64,000 nucleotides of DNA from contig DIOT01000005.1 of assembly GCA_002426195.1 (NCBI GenBank), positions 96,164 through 160,163 on the forward strand, written 5' to 3'. A program made the translations under genes and the position numbers. The notes beneath the pieces are model-generated. The model saw only the letters and a program-made list of their open reading frames with translations, was not told the DNA's origin and did not search any database. The DNA is from Bacteroidales bacterium UBA5507 (GTDB taxonomy: Bacteria > Bacteroidota > Bacteroidia > Bacteroidales > Lentimicrobiaceae). Below are positions 35,901 to 43,038 of this stretch, piece after piece (the first letter of the stretch is position 1; each line of letters starts with the position of its first letter).

Positions 35901-36691
35901 TGGCTTTATCAAGAGAGGATGAGAAAATCAGATACCATGATTTGTTGTCTCAGCCTCGTAAAATAATAACTTCCCCAATCTGGAGTGGAATCGAATCGGA
36001 AAATGTATCATACAATGCCGGATATACAAATGTGCATGAGTTGATACCGTGGCGCACTATAACCGGACGACAATCGCTTTATCAGGATCACTCCTGGATG
36101 ATTGCATTTGGTGAAAATCTGGTTACATACAAACCTCCTATCGACACCAAAACTATTCAGGAAGTTATTGGCTCGATGGGCAAAGACGAGAAGTACATTA
36201 TTATAAATGTGATGACTCCCCATAATAAATGGACTATTCATTCATCATGGTCAGATAACCTTGTCATGCTCACACTTGGAAGAGGAGGCCCTGTTGCATG
36301 GATGAGTGAAGATGACGCAAATGCTACAGGATTGGTCGATAACGACTGGATAGAAGTATTCAATAGCAACGGAGTATCAGTAGCCCGTCTTATAGTTTCA
36401 CAAAGAATACCAAAAGGTGCACTTATAATGTATCATAATCAGGAGCGTACAGTTAATATGCCAATTAGTCAATTGTCAGGTCACAGGGGTGGTGTTCACA
36501 ATTCAATAGAACGCTTATGCATAAAACCCACACACATGATAGGAGGCTATGCTCAGCTGGCATATTCGTTCAATTATTATGGCACTATCGGTTCAAACCG
36601 TGATGAATTCGTCATAGTGAGAAAACTATCGAAAGTTGAATGGAAGGATGAGGCAGTAAACCAGTTAACAATCAAATCAGGCAAGCAATGA
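32936..36691 (+). CDS. narG: Respiratory nitrate reductase, alpha subunit
   Basis: Catalytic molybdenum subunit reducing nitrate to nitrite, 1251 residues as in E. coli NarG. The FS0 iron-sulfur ligands are His49, Cys53, Cys57 (HGVNCTGSC) and Cys92 (RGCPRGAS). The molybdenum ligand is Asp222 in CDLPPASPQTWGEQ. All of these are at E. coli positions within one residue. No twin-arginine signal is seen, so the subunit faces the cytosol. An AAGGA stands before the ATG. Nitrite oxidoreductases are relatives, but the cytosolic form next to narHJI points to reduction. Confidence 0.97.
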   Translation: MGLLNQLLYFSKSVRKTADNHVAFTDEDRDWERMYRNRWQHDKIVRSTHGVNCTGSCSWKIFIKNGLVTWETQQTDYPRTRKGLPNHEPRGCPRGASYSWYLYSANRVKHPMVRSELIIAYRQAKLSAKDPVTAWAKVVEDQDIANSYKKVRGLGGFIRVSWSEVTEIIAASNVYTIKKYGPDRVAGFSPIPAMSMVSYAAGTRYLSLLGGTVLSFYDFYCDLPPASPQTWGEQTDVPESADWYNSSFLMLWGSNVPLTRTPDAPFFTQVRYKGTKSIVITPDFSEASKYADLWIKSKQGTDAALGMAMGHVILKEFYVDQKIPYFEQYARQYSDLPFMVKIEQKDGRNTAGALLRASDMSGTLKETDNAKWKPVLFDEFLADYVVPNGTIGSRWAKKQKWNLELKDSNTGENIYPQLSVIDKYDDVLDVHFPYFGGDSFKHKHFNASQHPDIITRKVPVRYIKTQNGITPVCTVFDLMLANYGIERGINDENAAKSYNDDLPYTPKWQELITGVPMDHVISTARQFAENAAATQGKSMIIIGAGVNHWYHTDMIYRSAINMLVFCGCVGQSGGGWSHYVGQEKLRPQTGWLPLAFALDWNRPPRQMNTTSFMYMHTDQWKYEKLRMREILSPLADKNEWENLSLIDCNVRSERMGWLPSAPQLNTNPINIAAKAKQEGITPEEYITKGMKSGELAFAAEDPDSPQNFPRNLFVWRSNLIGSSSKGMEYFMKYMLGTQNSLQGNDLKSLGLPMPKEVKWHDQSPVGKIDLLVTIDYRMTTTGLHSDILLPAASWYEKNDLSTTDMHPFIHPFSKAVDPVWESRSDWEIFRGFAEEFSKLAKGHLGTETDMVLQPLNHDSPMELSETTDGLDWKNTGIEIKPGVNFPKIITVERNYTSVYKRFTSLGPLMKSLGNGGKGMSWNTDDEVDFLAKFNGIVKDEGETKGLPQIFSDIQAAEVILSLAPETNGHVAVKAWKSLESFTGRQHSHLALSREDEKIRYHDLLSQPRKIITSPIWSGIESENVSYNAGYTNVHELIPWRTITGRQSLYQDHSWMIAFGENLVTYKPPIDTKTIQEVIGSMGKDEKYIIINVMTPHNKWTIHSSWSDNLVMLTLGRGGPVAWMSEDDANATGLVDNDWIEVFNSNGVSVARLIVSQRIPKGALIMYHNQERTVNMPISQLSGHRGGVHNSIERLCIKPTHMIGGYAQLAYSFNYYGTIGSNRDEFVIVRKLSKVEWKDEAVNQLTIKSGKQ

Positions 36692-38178
36692 AAATACAAG
36701 CACAAATATCAATGATACTCAACCTCGACAAGTGTATAGGTTGTCATACTTGTTCTGTAACTTGTAAAAATGTCTGGACAACCCGAAAAGGAGTTGAGTA
36801 TGTTTGGTTTAACAATGTGGAAACCAAACCGGGAAGCGGTTACCCCACCGATTGGGAGAATCAGGAAAGATATAAAGGGGGATGGACTCTTGATGCCTCA
36901 CGTCTAAAACTACAAATAGGATCGAAGGTTGGGGTAATGAAGAATATTTTTTCAAATCCGTTCCTTCCAACTATTGATGATTATTACGAACCTTTTACTT
37001 TCAATTATAGTGTATTACATTCTTCTTCAAGATTCACTACACCTCCATCTGCCCGGCCTTATTCAATGCTTACCGGTGAGCCTATGGAGAAGATAGAAAA
37101 AGGCCCAAACTGGGAAGATGATCTTGGTGGCACTTTTAAAGAGAGAAGCAAAGAGAAGAACTTTGACAATGTTGATAAGGAAATTTATGGCAAGTTTGAA
37201 AATGCTTTTATGATTTACCTTCCACGCTTATGTGAACATTGCCTGAATGCTTCATGCGTTGCCTCTTGTCCATCAGGAGCTATATATAAACGAGAAGACG
37301 ATGGTATTGTACTGATAGATCAGAATAGATGCCGCGGATGGCGTATGTGCGTGAGTGGGTGCCCTTATAAGAAGGTGTACTTTAACTGGAAAACAAAAAG
37401 ATCGGAGAAATGCACTTTCTGTTATCCGAAAGTGGAGAATGGCGAACCAACTATATGCAGTGAAACCTGTGTAGGTAGAATCAGGTACATTGGCGTAATA
37501 CTTTATGATGCAGAAAAGATTGCTAAGCATGCATCTGTTGAATCTCCGGTTGATTTGTATCAATCACACCTTGATCTGTTCCTTGATCCCCATGATGAAG
37601 CAATTGTTGCTGAAGCTGAGCGTCAGGGAATTCCTCACAATTTTATAATAGCAGCACAAAATTCACCAATCTACAAGATGGCAGTTGAGTGGAAAGTAGC
37701 CTTTCCATTGCATCCTGAATACAGGACTTTGCCGATGGTTTGGTATACTCCTCCTCTATCTCCGATTCAGGAACAGGCGCAAAGTGGAAATTTGGGTATG
37801 AACGGAATGATTCCGGATGTAGACGATATGCGAATTCCCCTTAAGTACCTGGCCAATATGTTTACTGCCGGAGATGTAACACCAGTGCGTGAAGCCTTGG
37901 TTAAGATGCTAGCCATGCGAGCATATATGCGTGAGAAAACAGTTAACAATAAAATTAATACTGATGTACTTGAAGGGACTGGACTTACACCTGAAGTAAC
38001 TGAAGAAATGTACAGATATATGGCTATTGCAGATTATGAGGATAGGTTTGTAATTCCGGTATCTCACCGTGAATATGCATATGATGCATTTGGTGATAAG
38101 TCGGGTTGTGGATTTTCTGATGGTGAAGGATGTGGCAGTATGGAAGTTCGTTTAAAAGATTTGTTTGGAGGAATTTAA
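36688..38178 (+). CDS. narH: Respiratory nitrate reductase, beta subunit
   Basis: Electron-transfer subunit, 496 residues, starting in a four-base overlap (ATGA) with narG. Four clusters are predicted: Cys16, 19, 22, 26 (CIGCHTCSVTCKNVW), then Cys182, 185, 190, 194 (CEHCLNASCVASCP) and Cys215, Trp218, Cys221, Cys225 (CRGWRMCVSGCPYK), where Trp for Cys makes the known [3Fe-4S] cluster, and a last group CTFCYP...CSETC. It links NarI haem to NarG. Confidence 0.97.
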   Translation: MKIQAQISMILNLDKCIGCHTCSVTCKNVWTTRKGVEYVWFNNVETKPGSGYPTDWENQERYKGGWTLDASRLKLQIGSKVGVMKNIFSNPFLPTIDDYYEPFTFNYSVLHSSSRFTTPPSARPYSMLTGEPMEKIEKGPNWEDDLGGTFKERSKEKNFDNVDKEIYGKFENAFMIYLPRLCEHCLNASCVASCPSGAIYKREDDGIVLIDQNRCRGWRMCVSGCPYKKVYFNWKTKRSEKCTFCYPKVENGEPTICSETCVGRIRYIGVILYDAEKIAKHASVESPVDLYQSHLDLFLDPHDEAIVAEAERQGIPHNFIIAAQNSPIYKMAVEWKVAFPLHPEYRTLPMVWYTPPLSPIQEQAQSGNLGMNGMIPDVDDMRIPLKYLANMFTAGDVTPVREALVKMLAMRAYMREKTVNNKINTDVLEGTGLTPEVTEEMYRYMAIADYEDRFVIPVSHREYAYDAFGDKSGCGFSDGEGCGSMEVRLKDLFGGI

Positions 38179-38179
38179 T

Positions 38180-38818
38180 ATGATTAATACATATAAGCTA
38201 CTTTCGCTTTTGTTGAGTTATCCCGATGAGGAGATATATAAACTAACATTCGAAGCCGAGTCAGTGCTTAAGGAGGATCAATTATTAAGCATCGATGCAG
38301 TAGAAGGCGTATCTGAATTCTGTAAATTCTTTTCTTCACGCAATTTAATTGAATGGCAGGAACATTATGTTCAGCTTTTCGATTACTCAAGAAGCGTATC
38401 ACTGCATTTGTTTGAACACTTGCATGGGGACTCAAAAGACAGAGGCCAGGCAATGGTCGATCTGATTCACTTTTATGAATCAGCGGGATTTAGTATGGTA
38501 AAACCGGAACTCCCCGATTACCTACCGGTATTTTTGGAATTTCTTTCGCTTGGCACACCTGAAAATGGATCAAAAATGCTTGCTGATGTGATTGACATTT
38601 TAGGAGTGATACATCATAAGTTAGTTGCTAAAGATAATCCTTTCAGGCACTTACTTTATGCCTTAATTAATCTGTCGGCTATAAAACCCAATGAACAGAA
38701 GATTGCAATGATCTCATCCAGGTTAACTGAAGTTAATCTTGATGAAGCATATGAAGAAGAGGAACCGGTAACATTTGGTTGCCAAAATTCACCCGAGTAT
38801 AAACAAGAAACAAGATAA
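38180..38818 (+). CDS. narJ: Nitrate reductase assembly chaperone NarJ
   Basis: 212 residues from the ATG at 38180, two bases after the narH stop and 7 bases after GGAGG (38168-38172); an upstream in-frame ATG at 38165 would overlap narH and has no ribosome site. TorD/NarJ-family features: LLSLLLSYPDEEIY at the start and LFEHLHGDSKDRGQAMVDLI in the middle. It is a cytosolic chaperone for insertion of the molybdenum cofactor into NarG, not part of the final complex. Confidence 0.94.
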   Translation: MINTYKLLSLLLSYPDEEIYKLTFEAESVLKEDQLLSIDAVEGVSEFCKFFSSRNLIEWQEHYVQLFDYSRSVSLHLFEHLHGDSKDRGQAMVDLIHFYESAGFSMVKPELPDYLPVFLEFLSLGTPENGSKMLADVIDILGVIHHKLVAKDNPFRHLLYALINLSAIKPNEQKIAMISSRLTEVNLDEAYEEEEPVTFGCQNSPEYKQETR

Positions 38819-38821
38819 AGT

Positions 38822-39520
38822 ATGGATCACTTTTTCAACAATCTGTTTTTCACTTACTTACCTCACATTGCCATGACACTCTTTTGGTTTGGGGTAATTA
38901 CACGAATAGTAAAAACATCCCGCTCGATTCAGGCTGAGTCAAGTCAATTTCTCAAAAAGAGTGGCCAGCGAATTGGTGGTAATCTTTTTCACTATGGAAT
39001 AATTTTAGTTTTTATTGGTCACTTCACCGGTTTGTTTACACCGCCTGAACTTTACCATATAGTAATGACTACTGAGGTTAAGCGTATTCTGGCGGTGGGT
39101 ATGGGTTCAGTCTTTGGTACTGCTGCACTAGTAGGTATTATTATTCTCATTTACAGAAGAGTTAGTGTTGCACGTATCAGAAAGAACAGTAGTCCTCAGG
39201 ACCTGTTACTCCTTTTATTACTTCTGACCGAAATGGTCCTGGGAATATTTTCAATTTTCACCACAGCAGGCTCTTCGGTTGAGAACTATGCTGCTTTGGG
39301 CGAGTGGGCGCAGAAAATTGTAACTTTTCAACCTGATGCAGGTGAAGTTATTGCAGGCCATGGGCTTACTTATAAGCTCCATATAATTACTGGATTGTTT
39401 ATTTTTATGGTTTTCCCTTACACCAAGTTAATGCACATGTGGGTAGCACCAATTGCTTACTTTTTCAGATCAGGATGGCAATTAGTCAGAAGGGGATTTA
39501 GCTCCTCAACAAATAAATGA
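38822..39520 (+). CDS. narI: Respiratory nitrate reductase, cytochrome b subunit
   Basis: Membrane anchor that oxidises quinol and passes electrons through two b haems. 232 residues with five hydrophobic helices. Haem ligands are His57 and His67 (HYGIILVFIGH) and His187 and His205 (HIITGLFIF...KLMH), matching E. coli His56, His66, His187 and His205. It starts three bases after narJ and ends the operon; no terminator is seen in the 43 bases before the next gene. Confidence 0.96.
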   Translation: MDHFFNNLFFTYLPHIAMTLFWFGVITRIVKTSRSIQAESSQFLKKSGQRIGGNLFHYGIILVFIGHFTGLFTPPELYHIVMTTEVKRILAVGMGSVFGTAALVGIIILIYRRVSVARIRKNSSPQDLLLLLLLLTEMVLGIFSIFTTAGSSVENYAALGEWAQKIVTFQPDAGEVIAGHGLTYKLHIITGLFIFMVFPYTKLMHMWVAPIAYFFRSGWQLVRRGFSSSTNK

Positions 39521-39563
39521 TATTCCTTTTTTCCCTAATTTTGAGCACTTTGGAGATTCATTG

Positions 39564-41189
39564 ATGAAAAAAACTATTGCTTCTGTTAAAAACCTCGTTT
39601 TACTTTTATTTGTTGTTACATGCTTCAGTGCAAAAGCACAACCATGGAATATTGATTCTGTCATCTCCACTCTTGAGACTTCACTAGCACTTAAAAATAC
39701 ATTTGAAAAAGTGAAGTTGAATAAAATAAATGATGAGAGAATTAAATTCTATCAATTAAATGAATCGGATAAATCTTTCAAATACAAACAAGCCGAAATC
39801 CTTTACGAAGAGTACAAATCTTATCATTTTGATTCAGCTTTTCATTATGCTTTGATTCTTAAAGATCTTGCGTTTGAGAGTAGAGATCCTGAGAAAATAG
39901 CTTTTTCAAAAATCAGGATGGGATTTATCCTTCTTTCTTCTGGCCTTTTTAAGGAAGCTATTGACACTATGTTGACAGTGGATCTTAAATCCACAAGCGA
40001 AGCTCTCAGATTAGAATATTATTCAAATCTGGGTAGAATGTTCCATGATCTGGCCGATTACAATAAATCGTCATATTATACACCCATCTACAATCATAAG
40101 GGCAATGAGTATCTTGAAAAGGCAATTCAGCTAATTGAGCCGGGATCTGTAAAATACCTGATGTTACGAGGGGCAGAGCAAGTTAAGTCGGAGCAGTTTG
40201 AGAGTGCTCGTAAAACTTTTCACAAGGTTTATGAAAATCATTCCTTAACTGACCATCAGCGGGCCATTGCAGCATCCACTCTTGCTTATATATACTCATG
40301 CATGAAGAAAGACGACCCTGCTATTTTCTATCTTGCCGTTGCTGCAATATATGACATAAGGTCAACAACAAGAGAGACTGTGGCATTACGCAATCTTGCC
40401 AACCTCTTATACAGCAGAGGAGATGACGAAAGGGCTTACCGATATGTAAAAATTGCACTTGAAGATGCTGATTTTTATAATGCCCAGCATCGCAAACTGG
40501 AAGTGGGTAATGTTTTACCGATAATTGAAGGTCAGCTTTTATCAAGGACAGAAAATCAAAAACAACAGTTGTGGTATTTTCTTGCCGGTATCTCAATCCT
40601 GGTAATTACCGCTATTGTACTTTTGGTTATAACAGTTGGTCAATACCGCAAATTGAGAAGAGTAAAGGAGCTGCTGGTAAAGTCAAATCATGATTTAGTT
40701 GAGAGCAATAAATTGTTGCATGAATCCAACCGAATCAAAGAAAAATACATTGCATATTATTTTAACATAAATGCAGGTCATATTGAGCGAATTGGCCGAA
40801 TACAAAGTACTATACAGCGAAAGCTCTCGCTTAAGCAATATGAATCGCTTGCGGAATTTGTCAATCATGATCTTAATTTAAAAAAGGAAACACAAGAGTT
40901 GAATGCTAATTTCGACAAAATTGTACTTAGCTTGTTTCCTCACTTTGTTACCGATTTTAACAAACTGTTTGATCCCGAAGATAAGATTGTTCTCAAAGAA
41001 GGTGAACTTCTAAATAACGAACTTAGAATTTTTGCACTGATACGGATGGGTATTTCTGATAATGAAAAAATAGCAAGAATTTTAAATTATTCGGTTAACA
41101 CAATCTATACCTATAAGACCAGAATCAGGAATAAATCAAAAGTTTCAAACAACGAATTTGAGGAGTATTTGATGAAGATTGACAGTTAG
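39564..41189 (+). CDS. TPR-membrane-HTH regulator, DUF6377 type
   Basis: 541 residues from the ATG at 39564 (the frame opens one codon earlier with TTG). Signal peptide (MKKTIASVKNLVLLLFVVTC), a ~290-residue helical TPR-like region outside the membrane, one transmembrane segment at about 335-358 (LAGISILVITAIVLLVITVG), a cytosolic coiled coil and a C-terminal LuxR-like helix-turn-helix (NEKIARILNYSVNTIYTYKT). This plan is typical of Bacteroidetes regulators next to SusC/SusD loci. It probably senses a glycan or cell-surface state and controls the operon starting at 41382. Confidence 0.85.
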   Translation: MKKTIASVKNLVLLLFVVTCFSAKAQPWNIDSVISTLETSLALKNTFEKVKLNKINDERIKFYQLNESDKSFKYKQAEILYEEYKSYHFDSAFHYALILKDLAFESRDPEKIAFSKIRMGFILLSSGLFKEAIDTMLTVDLKSTSEALRLEYYSNLGRMFHDLADYNKSSYYTPIYNHKGNEYLEKAIQLIEPGSVKYLMLRGAEQVKSEQFESARKTFHKVYENHSLTDHQRAIAASTLAYIYSCMKKDDPAIFYLAVAAIYDIRSTTRETVALRNLANLLYSRGDDERAYRYVKIALEDADFYNAQHRKLEVGNVLPIIEGQLLSRTENQKQQLWYFLAGISILVITAIVLLVITVGQYRKLRRVKELLVKSNHDLVESNKLLHESNRIKEKYIAYYFNINAGHIERIGRIQSTIQRKLSLKQYESLAEFVNHDLNLKKETQELNANFDKIVLSLFPHFVTDFNKLFDPEDKIVLKEGELLNNELRIFALIRMGISDNEKIARILNYSVNTIYTYKTRIRNKSKVSNNEFEEYLMKIDS

Positions 41190-41309
41190 AGTCGTGTTCA
41201 ACTTCAATATACTGTCTATATTTTTTTCTTGATGAAATATCTGGACCGCTTGCCTGGATGACATTTCAGCTCTATCAAGATTTTAACCGTCCATATTTGT
41301 ACATGAACT

Positions 41310-41341
41310 TTTGCTTTAAGAATTAACGGGGGATAGCTTTG
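41310..41341 (+). promoter_or_regulatory. Bacteroidetes-type promoter of the PUL operon
   Basis: TTTG (41310-41313), 20 bases, then TAGCTTTG (41334-41341), matching TTTG-N19/20-TAnnTTTG. It lies 40 bases before the DUF5004-type gene that opens the polysaccharide locus and is the likely target of the upstream regulator. Confidence 0.65.
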
Positions 41342-41381
41342 CCTTCGTTAACACAATAACAACCAAAACAATCAACTCATT

Positions 41382-41915
41382 ATGAATAAAAACTTAAAAA
41401 CAAAGGTGCTCCTTTGCCTTATGTTCTTACTACCTGCAATCTGGTCGGGTTGCAATAAACAGGACGATGGTGAGGATACAGCTCCGATTACCGTTTACGA
41501 GAAGATCGGTGGTACCTGGAACATGCTTTCTTTGAAAATGATTGATGAAACCGCCAAAACAGCAGGAATCAAACCGGAAGAGATGGTTATCACCGATCAA
41601 TTCAATTTTGGAAGTTTCGCTCTTACTCTTAACCTGGATGAGAATAACAACCCAACAACATTTCTTGTCTCGGGCAATGCCCCGGACTTATTACCAATTG
41701 AAGGTTACTGGAATCTTGATAAGGCATTTCCCGCTGCCGATGGAACACCAATTGTAATTTCCCTTTACACTGATGCAGAAAAAACAGTGATTGCCAATCA
41801 GCTTCGGATAACTTCAATGCCAGGAGCCACTTCTCAGATGGAATTAAGATTAACCCATTCAAGTGAGGGTGTAACTTATGTGACTTACCTATATACACTT
41901 GTGACAGCCAACTAA
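41382..41915 (+). CDS. Small lipoprotein, DUF5004-like
   Basis: 177 residues with a lipoprotein signal (lipobox WSGC, Cys24). The body (EKIGGTWNMLSLKMIDETAK, then FALTLNLDENN and PIEGYWNLDKAFP) resembles the lipocalin-like DUF5004 proteins often found next to SusC/SusD pairs. Role unknown; probably a surface protein of this locus. First gene of the operon. Confidence 0.75.
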   Translation: MNKNLKTKVLLCLMFLLPAIWSGCNKQDDGEDTAPITVYEKIGGTWNMLSLKMIDETAKTAGIKPEEMVITDQFNFGSFALTLNLDENNNPTTFLVSGNAPDLLPIEGYWNLDKAFPAADGTPIVISLYTDAEKTVIANQLRITSMPGATSQMELRLTHSSEGVTYVTYLYTLVTAN

Positions 41916-41927
41916 ATGTAAACCGTA

Positions 41928-43001
41928 ATGAAGAAAATAATATATTCCCTATTGATCGCTTTGATCCTTCCCTTCAGTGCTTTGGCACAAACTCAGGAAG
42001 CCGGCGATATTTATAAGATATGGACCAATCCGGTAGTTTATAATTTCGATGAACAAGTTTCCTGGTATTTTGATCTCACAGGAACTACTTTCACTCAAGG
42101 TCAGGATATTTATATCTGGATATGGTCGCCCACTGAACCTGATGCAGGAAACTGGGAGAACTCGTCAGATTTCGCAAAATTAACTTATGTTGAAGAAATG
42201 ATTTGGCGATTTGACCTCACTCCTACTCTATACTTTAATCAAACGCCTGATCAAATTGCGGCAAGTGCAGGGTTCTGGCTTCGACTGAAAGATAAAGCAG
42301 GAACACTTCAATCGGGTGTATCTAACGTACCCATCACTGATTTTTCCGGATTCGCCGGTTCAGGAGAACAATTCAAACAATACCCTGAAAAGTTCTACAT
42401 AAACGAGCCTATGAGTATCCTCTTTAACTCAAAGTTATTAGAGAACTTCGAAGGAGCTACCAGTGTCCATATGCATGCAGGTCTTAACAATTGGGAAATA
42501 CAGCAGGAATATCAGGCATGGCTTCCTGAAATAGTTGAGAAAACTAAACTTGTTGATATAGGTAATGGAATTTATCGTAAAGACATTATACCTGCTGAAT
42601 ACTTCAATGCGCCTGAAGGCTATGTTATGAACGTGATAAACTTCCTGTTTGTTAAAGATGACTGGGCTGCTACATCACCTGACTATATTCTTTATGCACC
42701 TGATGTTCCCATTCCTCCTGACCCTGTGTTGAGCTTCTTTCCTCTTAAGGTGAGTGTTAATGATTTTCTTATAATCACACGACTAAATAACTTACCGGGC
42801 CAGCGACTCAGTTATTCGCTCACGGGCGGCTCTACTAATATTACAGGAGAATTTACAGGAAATATGGAAAGTCAGAAAGCATTTATCAACCTTTTAGGAA
42901 ACTTTGGTTCTATGGACATTACCAAGCTATCAGTTTCCATAAAGGACCAGCTAAATAACGTAATTTTTGAAGGTGACCTACCACTTGTAAAAAAAGATTA
43001 G
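41928..43001 (+). CDS. Secreted protein of the SusCD locus, unknown
   Basis: 357 residues with a signal peptide (MKKIIYSLLIALILPFSALA, cleavage near ALAQT). I do not recognise the family. The first part is rich in aromatic residues (QDIYIWIWSPTEPDAGNW, EEMIWRFDLTPTLYF), and a similar unit seems to recur around residues 160-230, suggesting two beta-sandwich domains of a glycan-binding protein. It lies between the DUF5004-type gene and susC, the place where surface glycan-binding proteins are often found. Confidence 0.7.
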   Translation: MKKIIYSLLIALILPFSALAQTQEAGDIYKIWTNPVVYNFDEQVSWYFDLTGTTFTQGQDIYIWIWSPTEPDAGNWENSSDFAKLTYVEEMIWRFDLTPTLYFNQTPDQIAASAGFWLRLKDKAGTLQSGVSNVPITDFSGFAGSGEQFKQYPEKFYINEPMSILFNSKLLENFEGATSVHMHAGLNNWEIQQEYQAWLPEIVEKTKLVDIGNGIYRKDIIPAEYFNAPEGYVMNVINFLFVKDDWAATSPDYILYAPDVPIPPDPVLSFFPLKVSVNDFLIITRLNNLPGQRLSYSLTGGSTNITGEFTGNMESQKAFINLLGNFGSMDITKLSVSIKDQLNNVIFEGDLPLVKKD

Positions 43002-43038
43002 TCAACCAACTCAAAACAAACAGAAAATAACTTCCAGT

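Noticed and set aside
32936..38178. Nitrite oxidoreductase (NxrAB) in place of nitrate reductase
   Set aside because: Gene order narGHJI, NarI haem ligands and lack of a twin-arginine signal fit respiratory nitrate reductase.
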